A stretch of 64,000 nucleotides of DNA from positions 1 through 64,000 of the forward strand of contig NZ_FNBC01000005.1 in the NCBI RefSeq assembly GCF_900102145.1, in the 5' to 3' direction. The notes beneath the pieces were generated by a model that saw only the letters and a program-made list of their open reading frames with translations, made no database searches and was not told the DNA's origin. Positions within the stretch are counted from its first letter, which is position 1. Each line of letters begins with the position of its first letter. Source of the DNA: Thermus arciformis (lineage in GTDB: Bacteria; Deinococcota; Deinococci; Deinococcales; Thermaceae). Of this stretch, positions 15,853 through 25,074 are shown one piece after another. Both the position numbers and the translations under genes were made by a program.

Positions 15853-17580
15853 ATGCCGGTTAGCCGCTACTACGACGTCAAGCGGGACGAGAAAGGCGAG
15901 CGTTACCTGGAGCCCTACGTCACGGGGTTTTTGCTCCTCAGGCTTCCCCTCCTCAACAAGGGCACGGCCTTCACCGAGGAGGAGCGCCGCGCCTTGGGTC
16001 TGGAGGGGCTTCTCCCTCCCCACGTGAACACCCTGGAGGAGCAGAAGGAGAGGGTCTACCGCCGCTACCGCCTGCAGACCTCCCCTCTGGAGAAGCACAT
16101 CTACCTGCGCAACCTCCAGGACCGGAACGAGGTTCTCTTCTACGCCCTCGTGGTGGACCACCTGGAGGAGATGCTCCCCATCCTCTACACCCCCACGGTG
16201 GGGGAGGCGGTGCGGGAGTTCTCCCACATCTACCGCTACCCCCGGGGCTTCACCGCGAGCACCAAAAACATTGACCACCTGGAGGAGGCCCTCCAGAACG
16301 TCCCCTTGGAGGAGGTGCGCCTCATCGTGGCCACGGACTCCTCGGCCATTTTGGGCATCGGGGACCAGGGCTACGGGGGGATGGCCATCAGCATCGGCAA
16401 GCTTACCCTCTACACCGCCGCGGGCGGGGTGGGCCCCGACAAGACCCTTCCCGTGGAGCTGGACGTGGGCACGGACCGGGAGGACCTCCTCAAGGACCCC
16501 CTCTACCTCGGGGTGCGGCACCGGCGCCTAAGGGGGGAGGAGTACTTCCGCTTCCTGGACCGCTTCGTGGAGGCGGTGAGGCGGCGCTACCCCAAGGCCC
16601 TCATCCAGTGGGAGGACTTCGCCAAGGAGACGGCCTTCCAGGTGCTGGAGCGCTACCGCAAGGTGGTCCCCTCCTTCAACGACGACATCCAGGGCACGGG
16701 GGCCGTGGCCCTGGCCGGGGTCCTCTCCGCCTGCCGCTTAAAGGGGGAGAGGCTTTCGGAGCAGGTGGTGGTGGTCTATGGGGCGGGGGCCGGGGGGATC
16801 GGGGTGGCCTGGGCCCTGCTGGAGGGGATGAAGCGGGAGGGCCTCTCCGAGGAGGAGGCCAAGGCCCGGGTCCTGGTTCTGGACTCCAAGGGCCTCCTCG
16901 TGGAGGGGCGGGCCATGGAGGACTACAAGAGGCCCTACGCCCAAAGGCCCGAGCGCCTTCAGGGCTGGCGCTTCGCCGGGGCGTACCCCAACCTCCTGGA
17001 GACCATCCAAAACGCCCGGGCCACGGTCCTCCTCGGCCTCTCCGGCCAGGCGGGAAGCTTCACCGAGCCTGTGGCGCGGGCCATGCTGGAGAACACGCCC
17101 TCCCCGGTGATCTTCCCCCTCTCCAACCCCACCTCGGCCACGGAGGCCCTTCCCGACGACCTCATCTACTGGACGGACGGCAGGGCCCTGGTGGCCGCGG
17201 GAAGCCCCTTTCCCCCGGTGGGCTTCAAGGGACGGGTCATCCCCGTGGGCCAGGGGAACAACGCCTTCATCTTCCCCGGGCTTGGCCTGGGGGCGGTGCT
17301 CTCCCGGGCCCGGGAGGTGACGGACGGGATGGTCCTCGAGGCCGCCTACGCCCTTTACGACTACACCCGGGAGCACTTCCCCCACCTCCTCTACCCCCCC
17401 GTGGCCCGGCTGCGGGAGGTCTCCCCCTACGTGGCCGCCCGGGTGATGCAAAGGGCCCTGGAGGAGGGGGTGGCGGAAGGGGAGGTCCAGGGGCTTTCCC
17501 TGGAAGGCCTCCTGGAGTTCGTGAAAAGCCGTTTCTGGGAGCCCCGCTACCTCCCCTACCGCCCGGCCCCGGTAATCTAG
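15853..17580 (+). CDS. NAD-dependent malic enzyme
   Basis: A 575-residue malic enzyme of the long (eukaryote/SfcA-like) class, converting malate to pyruvate with CO2 release and NAD(P)H formation. Diagnostic blocks are [64 protein letters not shown], the metal-binding IQWEDF and [18 protein letters not shown], the cofactor loop [17 protein letters not shown] and the C-terminal [11 protein letters not shown] and [18 protein letters not shown]. The -10-like GAGAAT (15841-15846) ends 6 nt before the ATG, so it appears leaderless. Confidence 0.95.
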   Translation: MPVSRYYDVKRDEKGERYLEPYVTGFLLLRLPLLNKGTAFTEEERRALGLEGLLPPHVNTLEEQKERVYRRYRLQTSPLEKHIYLRNLQDRNEVLFYALVVDHLEEMLPILYTPTVGEAVREFSHIYRYPRGFTASTKNIDHLEEALQNVPLEEVRLIVATDSSAILGIGDQGYGGMAISIGKLTLYTAAGGVGPDKTLPVELDVGTDREDLLKDPLYLGVRHRRLRGEEYFRFLDRFVEAVRRRYPKALIQWEDFAKETAFQVLERYRKVVPSFNDDIQGTGAVALAGVLSACRLKGERLSEQVVVVYGAGAGGIGVAWALLEGMKREGLSEEEAKARVLVLDSKGLLVEGRAMEDYKRPYAQRPERLQGWRFAGAYPNLLETIQNARATVLLGLSGQAGSFTEPVARAMLENTPSPVIFPLSNPTSATEALPDDLIYWTDGRALVAAGSPFPPVGFKGRVIPVGQGNNAFIFPGLGLGAVLSRAREVTDGMVLEAAYALYDYTREHFPHLLYPPVARLREVSPYVAARVMQRALEEGVAEGEVQGLSLEGLLEFVKSRFWEPRYLPYRPAPVI

Positions 17581-17584
17581 GGGC

Positions 17585-18466
17585 ATGGCCTGGCGCCTTT
17601 TGCGCCTCGAGCCCGCCTCGCTCCAGGAGGAGCTCCCCTCCTCCCCGGAACCCGAGGGCTTCCACCCCCTGGAGGCGCCCTGGGAGGCCAAGCGGGGAGG
17701 CGGGGCCTCCTGGCCCGAGCCCCTCTACTTCGTGGACGGGAGGGAGCGGGCCGAGGCCCTGGTGGCCCAGGGGCCCCGCCTGGCCCTCCTGGGGTGCGTG
17801 GCCGCGGGGGCGGTGGTCCTTAAGGGGGGAAGGACGGGGTTCCTGGACCTTCGGGTCCGGCGGGTGGGGGTGGGGCTGGAGGGGGCCCTTTGGGCGGGGG
17901 AGCTCGTCTATGAGCCCGTCCCCTCCCTGGGCGAGGGGCTTGAGGGGCTATGGGCGGGGCTTCGCGCCGCCCGGGAGGCCCTGGAGAAGGAGGTGGCGGA
18001 AGGGCTTGAGGGAGGGCTTCTCGTGGTGGACGGCCCGGTGCGCCTCCTCCGGGAAGGCCCCCTCCTCGGCTACATCAAGACCCACTGGGCCCACTACCTG
18101 CCCAAGGAGCAGGAGGCCCTCCTCGAGGCCCTGGCCCCGGGGGAGCGCACCCCCGCCTTCCGCGTGCGCCGGAAGGGGCTGGAGCTTGCGAGCTGGTACC
18201 TGCGCCTGCCCCTTCCCCCCGAGGGGGTGCGCCCGCCCTTGGCGGGGCTTTTGCGGGTGGAGACGCCCCTACATGGGCCCTTCCTGGAGCTCGCCGACCT
18301 CTCCTTAGGGCTTTTCCCCGCCCTGGCCTCCCACCCGGTGAAGGACCCCCGGGCCCCGCAGAACCTCCTGCCCGTGGGGGGGCTAGAGCGGGAGCTTGGC
18401 CGCAGGATGGGGAGGCTCGAGGTGGTGGGCCGCATGCTGGCGAGGCACTTGGGAGGTGGGCGTTGA
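17585..18466 (+). CDS. nurA: NurA-domain nuclease
   Basis: A 293-residue protein of the NurA family, a 5'-3' nuclease that works with the HerA ATPase in DNA end processing. Supporting features are YFVDGRERAEAL (the metal-binding aspartate region), GLLVVDGPVRLLREGPLLGYIKTHWAHYLPKEQEALLEAL, RVRRKGLELASWYLRLP and SHPVKDPRAPQNLLPVGGLERELGRRMG near the C-terminus. The stop overlaps the TTG start of herA (TTGA), a typical coupled nurA-herA pair. It follows malic enzyme by 4 bp. Assignment rests on weakly conserved motifs plus the herA neighbour. Confidence 0.83.
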   Translation: MAWRLLRLEPASLQEELPSSPEPEGFHPLEAPWEAKRGGGASWPEPLYFVDGRERAEALVAQGPRLALLGCVAAGAVVLKGGRTGFLDLRVRRVGVGLEGALWAGELVYEPVPSLGEGLEGLWAGLRAAREALEKEVAEGLEGGLLVVDGPVRLLREGPLLGYIKTHWAHYLPKEQEALLEALAPGERTPAFRVRRKGLELASWYLRLPLPPEGVRPPLAGLLRVETPLHGPFLELADLSLGLFPALASHPVKDPRAPQNLLPVGGLERELGRRMGRLEVVGRMLARHLGGGR

Positions 18467-20190
18467 AGCGTGTGGGTTTGGTCTTAGGAAGCCGCGAGGC
18501 CACCCCCCTGGAGTTCTGGGTGGGGGTGGAGGGGGACGGGCTTTTGCGCCTGGACGACCTGGTGGTGGTGGAGGGCTTCCACCCCCAGGTGGGCCGGGTG
18601 CGCTTCTTCGGCATGGTGGACCACGTGGCCAAGGTCCACGAGGGGGAGGGCTTTGACACCGACACCTTCTTGGCGGTGGAGGGGAAGATCCCCGTGAGCC
18701 TGGCCTACGTGGCCCACGTGAGCGTGACCCGCATCCTCCCCGAGGAGTTCTTCCCCCCAGACCCGGGCTCCCCGGCCTACCTGGCCCAGGGGGAGGATCT
18801 GGAGCTCGCCCTCTACTACGAGGCCATGAAAAACCAACGGGGAAGCACCAAGCTCCCCGCCGGGCTCCTCAAGAACGGGGAGGTGGCCTACCTCAACCTG
18901 GAGTTCCTCAACGGCGTCAAGGGCGGGCACGTGAACATCTCCGGCATCAGCGGGGTGGCGGCCAAGACGAGCTACGCCACCTTCCTCCTCAAGAGCCTTC
19001 TGGAAAGCGGGGTCCTGGAGGACGCCCACCAGGCCAAGGTCCTCCTCTTCAACGTCAAGGGGGAGGACCTCTTCTTCCTGGACAAGCCCAACGCCCGCCT
19101 CACGGAGGAGGCGCGGAAGGCCTACGCGCGGCTTGGCCTCCCCGCGACCCCCTTCGGGAGCGTGGCCTTCCTCGCCCCGCCCAAGAAGGAGGGCTACCTC
19201 CCGGACGTGGACACCCGGCTGGAGGGGGTCAAGGCCTACCACTGGGACCTGGTCCAGTTCTGCCAAAGGGGCCTCCTTCCCTTCCTCTTCGCCGACCGGG
19301 GGCTTATGACCAACCTGGGCTTCCTGGTGGCCCACGTGACGGAGAAGCTCAGGCGCCTCGCCGAGGGGCAGAAGGGCCCCCACCTCCTGGTGGAGGACTG
19401 GCCCGGGGGGGAGGCTTCCGAGGGGATGAGCTTTGAACAGCTGGGAAAGGCGCGCCTCAAGAGCTTCTCCGACCTCGTGCGCTACCTGGAGTTCAAACTC
19501 CTAGGCCCAGAAAGCGGGGAGGGGGAAGGGGACCGGGGCTGGACCGCAAGGCAGGCCAAGGGGACCCTCGAGGCCTTCGTCCGGCGCCTAAGGGCGAGCG
19601 TGGAGAACCTGGGCCACCTCCTGCGGGGGGACCGGCCCGGAAACCCCCCCGACCCTTTGAAGGGGGAGCAGGTGCACGTGGTGGACCTGGCGAAGCTTTC
19701 CCCCCAGGCCCAGATGTTCGTGGTGGGAAGCCTCCTCAAGGACCTCTTTGAGCGCAAGGAGCGGGGGCAGTACCGGGGGAGGGTCTTCATCGTCTTGGAC
19801 GAGCTCAACAAGTACGCCCCCCGGGACGAGGAAAGCCCCATCAAGGACGTCCTCTTGGACATCGCGGAGAGGGGCCGCTCCCTGGGGGTGATCCTCATCG
19901 GGGCCCAGCAGACGGCGAGCGAGGTGGAAAGGCGGGTGGTGGGGAACGCGGCCATAAGGGTGGTGGGCCGGCTGGACGCCGCCGAGGCCGAGCGCCCCGA
20001 GTACCGCTACCTCCCCGCCTCCTTCCGCCAGCGGGCCCTCATCCTCCCCCAGGGGGCGGTGATCCTCCACCAGCCCGAGATCCCCGTGCCCCTTTTGGTC
20101 CACTTCCCCTTTCCCGCCTGGGCCACCAAGAGGGAGGAGGTTCTGGAGGACAACTCCGCCGAGGCCCTCCGCCGCGAGTTTCTGGGGTAG
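18463..20190 (+). CDS. herA: HerA-like hexameric DNA translocase ATPase
   Basis: A 575-residue FtsK/HerA-type ATPase (DUF87). The N-terminal HAS-barrel region (about 1-140) is followed by the modified Walker A GHVNISGISGVAAKTSYATFLL, Walker B RVFIVLDELNKYAP, a sensor region LLDIAERGRSLGVILIGAQQTASEVERRVVGNAAIRVVGRLDAAEAERPEY and a C-terminal brace PVPLLVHFPFPAWA. HerA pumps DNA into NurA. The start is TTG at 18463, overlapping the nurA stop, with GGGAGG upstream. The Walker A variant without GxGKS is, as I recall, usual in bacterial HerA relatives. The glycine cleavage genes begin 12 bp downstream. Confidence 0.87.
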   Translation: MKRVGLVLGSREATPLEFWVGVEGDGLLRLDDLVVVEGFHPQVGRVRFFGMVDHVAKVHEGEGFDTDTFLAVEGKIPVSLAYVAHVSVTRILPEEFFPPDPGSPAYLAQGEDLELALYYEAMKNQRGSTKLPAGLLKNGEVAYLNLEFLNGVKGGHVNISGISGVAAKTSYATFLLKSLLESGVLEDAHQAKVLLFNVKGEDLFFLDKPNARLTEEARKAYARLGLPATPFGSVAFLAPPKKEGYLPDVDTRLEGVKAYHWDLVQFCQRGLLPFLFADRGLMTNLGFLVAHVTEKLRRLAEGQKGPHLLVEDWPGGEASEGMSFEQLGKARLKSFSDLVRYLEFKLLGPESGEGEGDRGWTARQAKGTLEAFVRRLRASVENLGHLLRGDRPGNPPDPLKGEQVHVVDLAKLSPQAQMFVVGSLLKDLFERKERGQYRGRVFIVLDELNKYAPRDEESPIKDVLLDIAERGRSLGVILIGAQQTASEVERRVVGNAAIRVVGRLDAAEAERPEYRYLPASFRQRALILPQGAVILHQPEIPVPLLVHFPFPAWATKREEVLEDNSAEALRREFLG

Positions 20191-20202
20191 GATGGCCTGG
20201 CC

Positions 20203-21252
20203 ATGAGGAAGACCCCGCTTTACGAGGCCCACCTGCGCCACGGGGGGCGCTTGGTGGAGTTCGCCGGCTACGCCCTTCCCCTCCAGTACACCTCCATCCT
20301 TGAGGAGCACCTGGCGGTGCGCCGGGAAGCCGGGCTCTTTGACGTGAGCCACATGGGGGAGTTCTGGGTCCGGGGGAAGGAGGCTTTGGCCTTCCTCCAG
20401 TGGGCCACGGCGAACGACGCAGGCAAGCTCAAGGTGGGAAGGGCCCAGTACTCCATGCTCCCCAACGAGCGGGGCGGGGTGGTGGACGACATCTACCTCT
20501 ACCGCTTGGGGGAGGAGGAGTACCTCATGGTGGTGAACGCCGCCAACATCGCCAAGGACCTCGCCCACCTCCAGGCCTTGGCCAAAGGGTTTAGGGTGGA
20601 GCTCGAGGACGCCTCCGAAAGGACCGCCCTCCTCGCCCTCCAAGGCCCCAAGGCGGCCTCCCTCCTCCAGGGGCTTACCGACCAGGACCTCTCCCAGAAG
20701 CGCAAAAACGACGTCTTCCGGGCCCGGGTGGCCGGAAGGCCCGCCCTCCTCGCCCGCACGGGGTACACGGGGGAGGACGGGTTTGAGCTCTTCCTCGCCC
20801 CGGAGGACGCCGAGCCCGTCTTTCTGGCCCTGGTGGAGGCCGGGGCCAGGCCCGCGGGCCTCGGCGCCCGGGACTCCTTGAGGCTCGAGGCGGGCTTTCC
20901 CCTCTACGGCCACGAGCTCACGGAGGAGACCAACCCCCTCTGCACCCCCTGGGCCTGGGTGGTGAAGCTGGACAAGGACTTTTTGGGCAAGGAGGCCATG
21001 CGGGCCCGGGCCTGCCGGGAGAGGCTCGTCGGGCTGATCCTGGAGGCGGGCATCCCCCGGGAGGGCTACCGGGTCCTCTCCGGGGGCCGCCCCGTGGGCC
21101 GGGTGACGAGCGGGGGGTACTCGCCCCTCCTGGAAAAGGGCATCGCCCTGGCCTACGTGGAGGAGGGGGCGGAAGGGCCTTTTGCGGTGGAGGTCCGGGG
21201 CCGGGCCGTCCCCGCCGCCCTTAGCCCCCTCCCCTTTGTGCCGCTAAAATAG
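20203..21252 (+). CDS. gcvT: Glycine cleavage system T protein (aminomethyltransferase)
   Basis: A 349-residue tetrahydrofolate-dependent aminomethyltransferase. Family marks run in order: KTPLYEAHLRHGGRLVEFAGYALPLQY, REAGLFDVSHMGEFWVRG, NDAGKLKVGRAQYSMLPNERGGVVDDIYLYRL, VNAANIAKDLAHL, ARTGYTGEDGFELF, LGARDSLRLEAGFPLYGHEL and GRVTSGGYSPLLEKGIALAYV. It removes the methylene carbon from the lipoyl arm of GcvH, releasing ammonia and giving 5,10-methylene-THF. It is first in the gcvT-H-PA-PB cluster. No glycine riboswitch fits in the 12 bp after herA. Confidence 0.96.
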   Translation: MRKTPLYEAHLRHGGRLVEFAGYALPLQYTSILEEHLAVRREAGLFDVSHMGEFWVRGKEALAFLQWATANDAGKLKVGRAQYSMLPNERGGVVDDIYLYRLGEEEYLMVVNAANIAKDLAHLQALAKGFRVELEDASERTALLALQGPKAASLLQGLTDQDLSQKRKNDVFRARVAGRPALLARTGYTGEDGFELFLAPEDAEPVFLALVEAGARPAGLGARDSLRLEAGFPLYGHELTEETNPLCTPWAWVVKLDKDFLGKEAMRARACRERLVGLILEAGIPREGYRVLSGGRPVGRVTSGGYSPLLEKGIALAYVEEGAEGPFAVEVRGRAVPAALSPLPFVPLK

Positions 21253-21270
21253 CGGGGGTTGGGAGGCGCT

Positions 21271-21657
21271 ATGGACATACCCAAGGACCGCTTTTACACC
21301 AAGACCCACGAGTGGGCCCTGCCCGAAGGGGACACGGTGCTCGTCGGCATCACCGACTACGCCCAAGACGCCCTCGGGGACGTGGTCTACGTGGAGCTTC
21401 CCGAGGTGGGGCGCAGGGTGGAGAAGGGCGAGGCGGTGGCGGTGGTGGAAAGCGTCAAGACCGCCTCCGACATCTACGCCCCCGTGGCCGGGGAGATCGT
21501 GGAGGTGAACCTCGCCCTGGAGAAGACCCCCGAGCTCATCAACCAGGACCCTTACGGGGAGGGCTGGATCTTCCGCCTGAAGCCCCAGGACATGGCCGAC
21601 CTGGACGCCCTTCTGGACGCCGGGGGCTACCAGGCGGTCTTGGAGAGCGAGGCCTAG
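21271..21657 (+). CDS. gcvH: Glycine cleavage system H protein
   Basis: A 128-residue lipoyl carrier that shuttles the aminomethyl intermediate between GcvP, GcvT and the L protein. The family segments [41 protein letters not shown] and [23 protein letters not shown] are complete, with Lys63 as the lipoylation site. The ATG at 21271 follows a GGGAGG Shine-Dalgarno and is preferred over the upstream in-frame start at 21259. Confidence 0.97.
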   Translation: MDIPKDRFYTKTHEWALPEGDTVLVGITDYAQDALGDVVYVELPEVGRRVEKGEAVAVVESVKTASDIYAPVAGEIVEVNLALEKTPELINQDPYGEGWIFRLKPQDMADLDALLDAGGYQAVLESEA

Positions 21658-21665
21658 GAGGCGGC

Positions 21666-21713
21666 ATGGCCCAAAGCCCCTTTCCCACCTTGGGGCGGAG
21701 GGGGCTTCTGTAG
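21666..21713 (+). CDS. Possible 15-codon small ORF between gcvH and gcvPA
   Basis: A short frame MAQSPFPTLGRRGLL follows a strong Shine-Dalgarno (AGGAGG, 21656-21661) 4 nt before its ATG. The stop codon lies in the loop/3' arm region of a hairpin GGGGCT / AGCCCC (21701-21717). It could be a leader peptide affecting gcvPA expression or simply a chance frame in a 99-bp spacer. No homologue is known to me. Confidence 0.3.
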   Translation: MAQSPFPTLGRRGLL

Positions 21714-21756
21714 CCCCGGGGCAAATGGCCCTGGGGTTTTGCTTGAGGATGGAAGC

Positions 21757-23073
21757 ATGGACTACACGCCCCACACGGAGGAAGAGATCCGGGAGATGCT
21801 CAGGCGGGTGGGGGCGGAATCCCTGGAGGACCTCTTCGCCCACCTGCCCAAGGAGGTCCTGAACCCCCCCATAGACCTTCCCGAGCCCCTGCCGGAGTGG
21901 AAGGTCCTGGAGGAGCTAAGGCGCCTCGCCGCCCAGAACCTCCCCGCCCACAAGGCCTTTCTGGGGGGCGGGGTGAGGAGCCACCACGTGCCCCCCGTGG
22001 TCCAGGCCCTGGCCGCGCGGGGGGAGTTCCTCACCGCCTACACCCCCTACCAGCCCGAGGTGAGCCAGGGGGTTCTGCAGGCCACCTTTGAGTACCAGAC
22101 CATGATCGCCGAGCTCACGGGGCTGGAGGTGGCCAACGCCTCCATGTACGACGGGGCCACCGCCCTGGCCGAGGGGGTCCTCCTCGCCCTCAGGGAGACG
22201 GGGCGGATGGGGGTTTTGGTCTCCCAGGGGGTCCACCCCGAGTACCGCGCGGTGCTCCGGGCCTACCTCGAGGCCGTGGGGGCCAAGCTTTTGACCCTCC
22301 CCCTGGAGGGGGGAAGGACCCCCGTGCCCGAGGTGGGGGAGGAGGTGGGGGCGGTGGTGGTCCAGAACCCCAACTTCCTGGGCGCCCTGGAGGACCTTGG
22401 GCCCTTCGCCGAGGCGGCCCATGGCGCAGGGGCGCTCCTCGTGGCCGTGGCCGATCCCCTCTCCTTGGGCGTGCTCAGGCCCCCGGGGGCCTATGGGGCG
22501 GACATCGCCGTGGGGGATGGGCAGAGCCTCGGCCTCCCCATGGGCTTCGGCGGCCCCCACTTCGGCTTTCTCGCCACCAAAAAGGCCTTCGTGCGCCAGC
22601 TTCCGGGGAGGCTCGTCTCCGAGACCGTGGACGTGGAGGGAAGGCGGGGCTTCCTCCTCACCCTCCAGGCCCGGGAGCAGTACATAAGGCGGGCCAAGGC
22701 CAAGAGCAACATCACCACCAACGCCCAGCTCACCGCCCTCATGGGGGCCATGTACCTCGCGGCCTTGGGGCCCGAGGGGCTTAGGGAGGTGGCCCTGAAG
22801 GGCGTGGAGATGGCCCATAAGCTTCACGCCCTCCTCCTGGAGGTCCCGGGGGTCAGGCCCTTCACCCCCAGGCCCTTCTTCAACGAGTTCGCCCTGGCCC
22901 TCCCCAAGGACCCCGAGGCGGTGCGGGAGGCCTTGGCGGAGCGGGGCTTCCACGGGGCCACCCCGGTGCCCCGGGAGTACGGGGAGGGGCTTGCCCTCTT
23001 CGCCGCCACCGAGCTTCACGAGGAGGAGGACCTCCTGGCCTTCCGGGAGGCCCTTAGGGAGGTTTTGGCATGA
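21757..23073 (+). CDS. gcvPA: Glycine dehydrogenase (decarboxylating) subunit 1
   Basis: A 438-residue N-terminal half of the split P protein, together with GcvPB decarboxylating glycine and passing the aminomethyl group to GcvH. Typical stretches are YTPHTEEEIREMLRRVG, FLGGGVRSHHVPPVV, EFLTAYTPYQPEVSQGVLQATFEYQTMIAELTGLEVANASMYDGATALAEG, LGLPMGFGGPHFGFLA and AKSNITTNAQLTALMGAMYLA. The ATG at 21757 is chosen over 21739 because it matches the family N-terminus. The 3' end overlaps gcvPB by 4 bp. Confidence 0.96.
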   Translation: MDYTPHTEEEIREMLRRVGAESLEDLFAHLPKEVLNPPIDLPEPLPEWKVLEELRRLAAQNLPAHKAFLGGGVRSHHVPPVVQALAARGEFLTAYTPYQPEVSQGVLQATFEYQTMIAELTGLEVANASMYDGATALAEGVLLALRETGRMGVLVSQGVHPEYRAVLRAYLEAVGAKLLTLPLEGGRTPVPEVGEEVGAVVVQNPNFLGALEDLGPFAEAAHGAGALLVAVADPLSLGVLRPPGAYGADIAVGDGQSLGLPMGFGGPHFGFLATKKAFVRQLPGRLVSETVDVEGRRGFLLTLQAREQYIRRAKAKSNITTNAQLTALMGAMYLAALGPEGLREVALKGVEMAHKLHALLLEVPGVRPFTPRPFFNEFALALPKDPEAVREALAERGFHGATPVPREYGEGLALFAATELHEEEDLLAFREALREVLA

Positions 23074-24494
23074 GCTTTCCCCTGATCTTTGAACGGAGCC
23101 GCAAGGGAAGGCGCGGCCTCAAGCTGGTGAAGGCGGTGCCCAAGGCGGAGGACCTGATCCCCAAGGAACACCTGCGGGAGGTCCCGCCCCGCCTCCCCGA
23201 GGTGGACGAGCTCACCCTGGTGCGCCACTACACCGGGCTTTCTCGCCGCCAGGTGGGGGTGGACACCACCTTCTACCCCTTGGGGTCTTGCACCATGAAG
23301 TACAACCCCAAGCTCCACGAGGAGACGGCGCGGCTTTTTGCCGACCTCCACCCCTACCAGGACCCGGGGACGGCCCAGGGGGCCTTAAGGCTCATGTGGG
23401 AGCTCGGGGAGTACCTCAAGGCCCTCACGGGCATGGACGCCATCACCCTGGAGCCCGCCGCCGGGGCCCACGGGGAGCTCACGGGGATTCTGATCATCCG
23501 CGCCTACCACGAGGACCGGGGGGAGGGGAGGACGCGGCGGGTGGTCCTGGTGCCGGACTCCGCCCACGGCTCCAACCCCGCCACCGCCAGCATGGCGGGC
23601 TACCAGGTGCGGGAGGTGCCCTCGGGGCCCGATGGGGAGGTGGACCTCGAGGCCCTGAAGCGGGAACTCGGCCCCCACGTGGCCGCCATCATGCTCACCA
23701 ACCCCAACACCCTGGGCCTCTTTGAGAGGCGCATCCTGGAGATCTCCCGCCTGGCCAAGGAGGCCGGGGTCCAGCTCTACTACGACGGGGCCAACCTGAA
23801 CGCCGTCATGGGCTGGGCGAGGCCCGGGGACATGGGCTTTGACGTGGTCCACCTGAACCTCCACAAGACCTTCACCGTGCCCCACGGCGGGGGCGGCCCC
23901 GGCTCGGGCCCCGTGGGGGTGAAGGCCCACCTCGCCCCCTACCTCCCCGTGCCCCTGGTGGCCAGGGGGGAGGGGGGCTTCTACCTGGACTTCGGGCGGC
24001 CCAAGAGCATCGGCCGGGTGCGGAGCTTCCACGGGAACTTCCTGGCCCTGGTGCGGGCCTGGGCCTACATCCGCACCCTGGGGCTTCCGGGGCTTAAGAA
24101 GGCCGCGGCCCTCGCCGTGCTCAACGCCCGCTACCTGAAGGAGCTCCTCAAGGAGAAGGGCTACCGGGTGCCCTACGACGGGCCCACCATGCACGAGTTC
24201 GTGGCCCAGCCCCCCCAGGGCTTCCGCGCTTTGGACCTCGCCAAGGGGCTTTTGGAGCTCGGCTTCCACCCCCCCACGGTCTACTTCCCCCTGATCGTCA
24301 AGGAGGCCCTCATGGTGGAGCCCACGGAGACCGAGGCCAAGGAGACCCTCGAGGCCTTCGCCGAGGCCATGGGGGAGCTTTTGCAAAGGCCCAAGGAGTG
24401 GCTGGAAAACGCCCCCTACTCCACCCCGGTCCGCCGCCTGGACGAGCTTCGGGCCAACAAGCACCCCAAGCTCACCTACTTTGACGAGGGCTAA
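23070..24494 (+). CDS. gcvPB: Glycine dehydrogenase (decarboxylating) subunit 2
   Basis: A 474-residue PLP-binding half of the split P protein. It contains VRHYTGLSRRQVGVDTTFYPLGSCTMKYNPK, ITLEPAAGAHGELTGILIIRAYH, DSAHGSNPATASMAGY, the PLP lysine motif VVHLNLHKTFTVPHGGGGPGSGPVGVK and LMVEPTETEAKETLEAFAEAM. It overlaps gcvPA by 4 bp and ends the cluster; two strong hairpins follow. Confidence 0.97.
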   Translation: MSFPLIFERSRKGRRGLKLVKAVPKAEDLIPKEHLREVPPRLPEVDELTLVRHYTGLSRRQVGVDTTFYPLGSCTMKYNPKLHEETARLFADLHPYQDPGTAQGALRLMWELGEYLKALTGMDAITLEPAAGAHGELTGILIIRAYHEDRGEGRTRRVVLVPDSAHGSNPATASMAGYQVREVPSGPDGEVDLEALKRELGPHVAAIMLTNPNTLGLFERRILEISRLAKEAGVQLYYDGANLNAVMGWARPGDMGFDVVHLNLHKTFTVPHGGGGPGSGPVGVKAHLAPYLPVPLVARGEGGFYLDFGRPKSIGRVRSFHGNFLALVRAWAYIRTLGLPGLKKAAALAVLNARYLKELLKEKGYRVPYDGPTMHEFVAQPPQGFRALDLAKGLLELGFHPPTVYFPLIVKEALMVEPTETEAKETLEAFAEAMGELLQRPKEWLENAPYSTPVRRLDELRANKHPKLTYFDEG

Positions 24495-24528
24495 GGTCAA
24501 AAGAGCTTTGGGGAAGCCCTCCTGGGGC

Positions 24529-24587
24529 CCCCACCGCGGCAAAAGCCGCGGTGGGGTACTTAAGGGGCGGGCCTCACGGCCCGCCCC
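24529..24587. terminator. Tandem hairpins between convergent gcvPB and rhodanese genes
   Basis: The first hairpin has perfect 12-bp arms (24529-24540 and 24545-24556) with an AAAA loop; the second has 10-bp arms (24564-24573 and 24578-24587) with a TCAC loop. Neither has a long T-tract, as is usual in this GC-rich genome. The first hairpin's right arm is part of the recurring 15-mer GCGGTGGGGTACTTA (24548-24562). Confidence 0.7.
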
Positions 24588-24601
24588 GTCCGCTTGGGGC
24601 C

Positions 24602-25042
24602 CTACTTCTCCACGGGGAGGTTAGCCCCGGTCCAGGCCTTGTAGCCTCCTAGGATGCTCTTCACGTTGTAGCCCTGGCCCCGGAGGAAGACCAGGCCCAT
24701 GGCCCCCCGGTGCCCGATGCCGCAGTAGATGATGATGGGCTTGCCCTTGGGGATTTCCCCGATCCGCTTGGGGAGCTCGCGGATGGGGATGTTCACCGCG
24801 CCCGGGATGCGCCCGTCCTTGAACTCCGCGGGCTCCCGCACGTCCAGGACGAAGACGTCCAGGGTGTCCATCATCTGCTTGGCGGCGGCGGGCTGGATGC
24901 CGTAGAAGTCCGCGGGCAGGGTGGCGAGGAAGTTCCCCACCTCCCTTACCGTCAGGGCGGAGAAGGTGGTGGTGGTCGCCTGCGCCAGAACCGGGATGAC
25001 CAGAAGAAGCCCAAACCAAGCCAGTTTCCTCATGCCTTTCAT
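24602..25042 (-). CDS. Secreted rhodanese-domain protein
   Basis: A 146-residue single-domain rhodanese with a signal peptide (MKGMRKLAWFGLLLVIPVLAQA) for export. The fold landmarks DVFVLDVREPAEFKDGRIPGAVNIPIREL and the active-site loop IIIYCGIGHRGAMG (Cys107) are present, so it can carry persulfide sulfur. It ends the psr operon; a periplasmic sulfur carrier would logically deliver polysulfide to PsrA, as the unrelated-context Sud protein does in Wolinella. Its ribosome-binding leader is identical over 15 bp to that of psrC. Confidence 0.88.
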   Translation of the reverse strand: MKGMRKLAWFGLLLVIPVLAQATTTTFSALTVREVGNFLATLPADFYGIQPAAAKQMMDTLDVFVLDVREPAEFKDGRIPGAVNIPIRELPKRIGEIPKGKPIIIYCGIGHRGAMGLVFLRGQGYNVKSILGGYKAWTGANLPVEK

Positions 25043-25074
25043 CGCGCACCTCCTTCTCTAGGGGATTTCCTCCC

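Noticed and set aside
18943-18990. HerA as an inactive ATPase because it lacks GxGKS/T
   Set aside because: The GISGVAAKTS form appears, from memory, to be normal for bacterial HerA relatives, and Walker B and downstream motifs are intact.
20191-20202. Glycine riboswitch before gcvT
   Set aside because: Only 12 bp separate herA and gcvT, too short for an aptamer; none was seen inside herA's 3' end.
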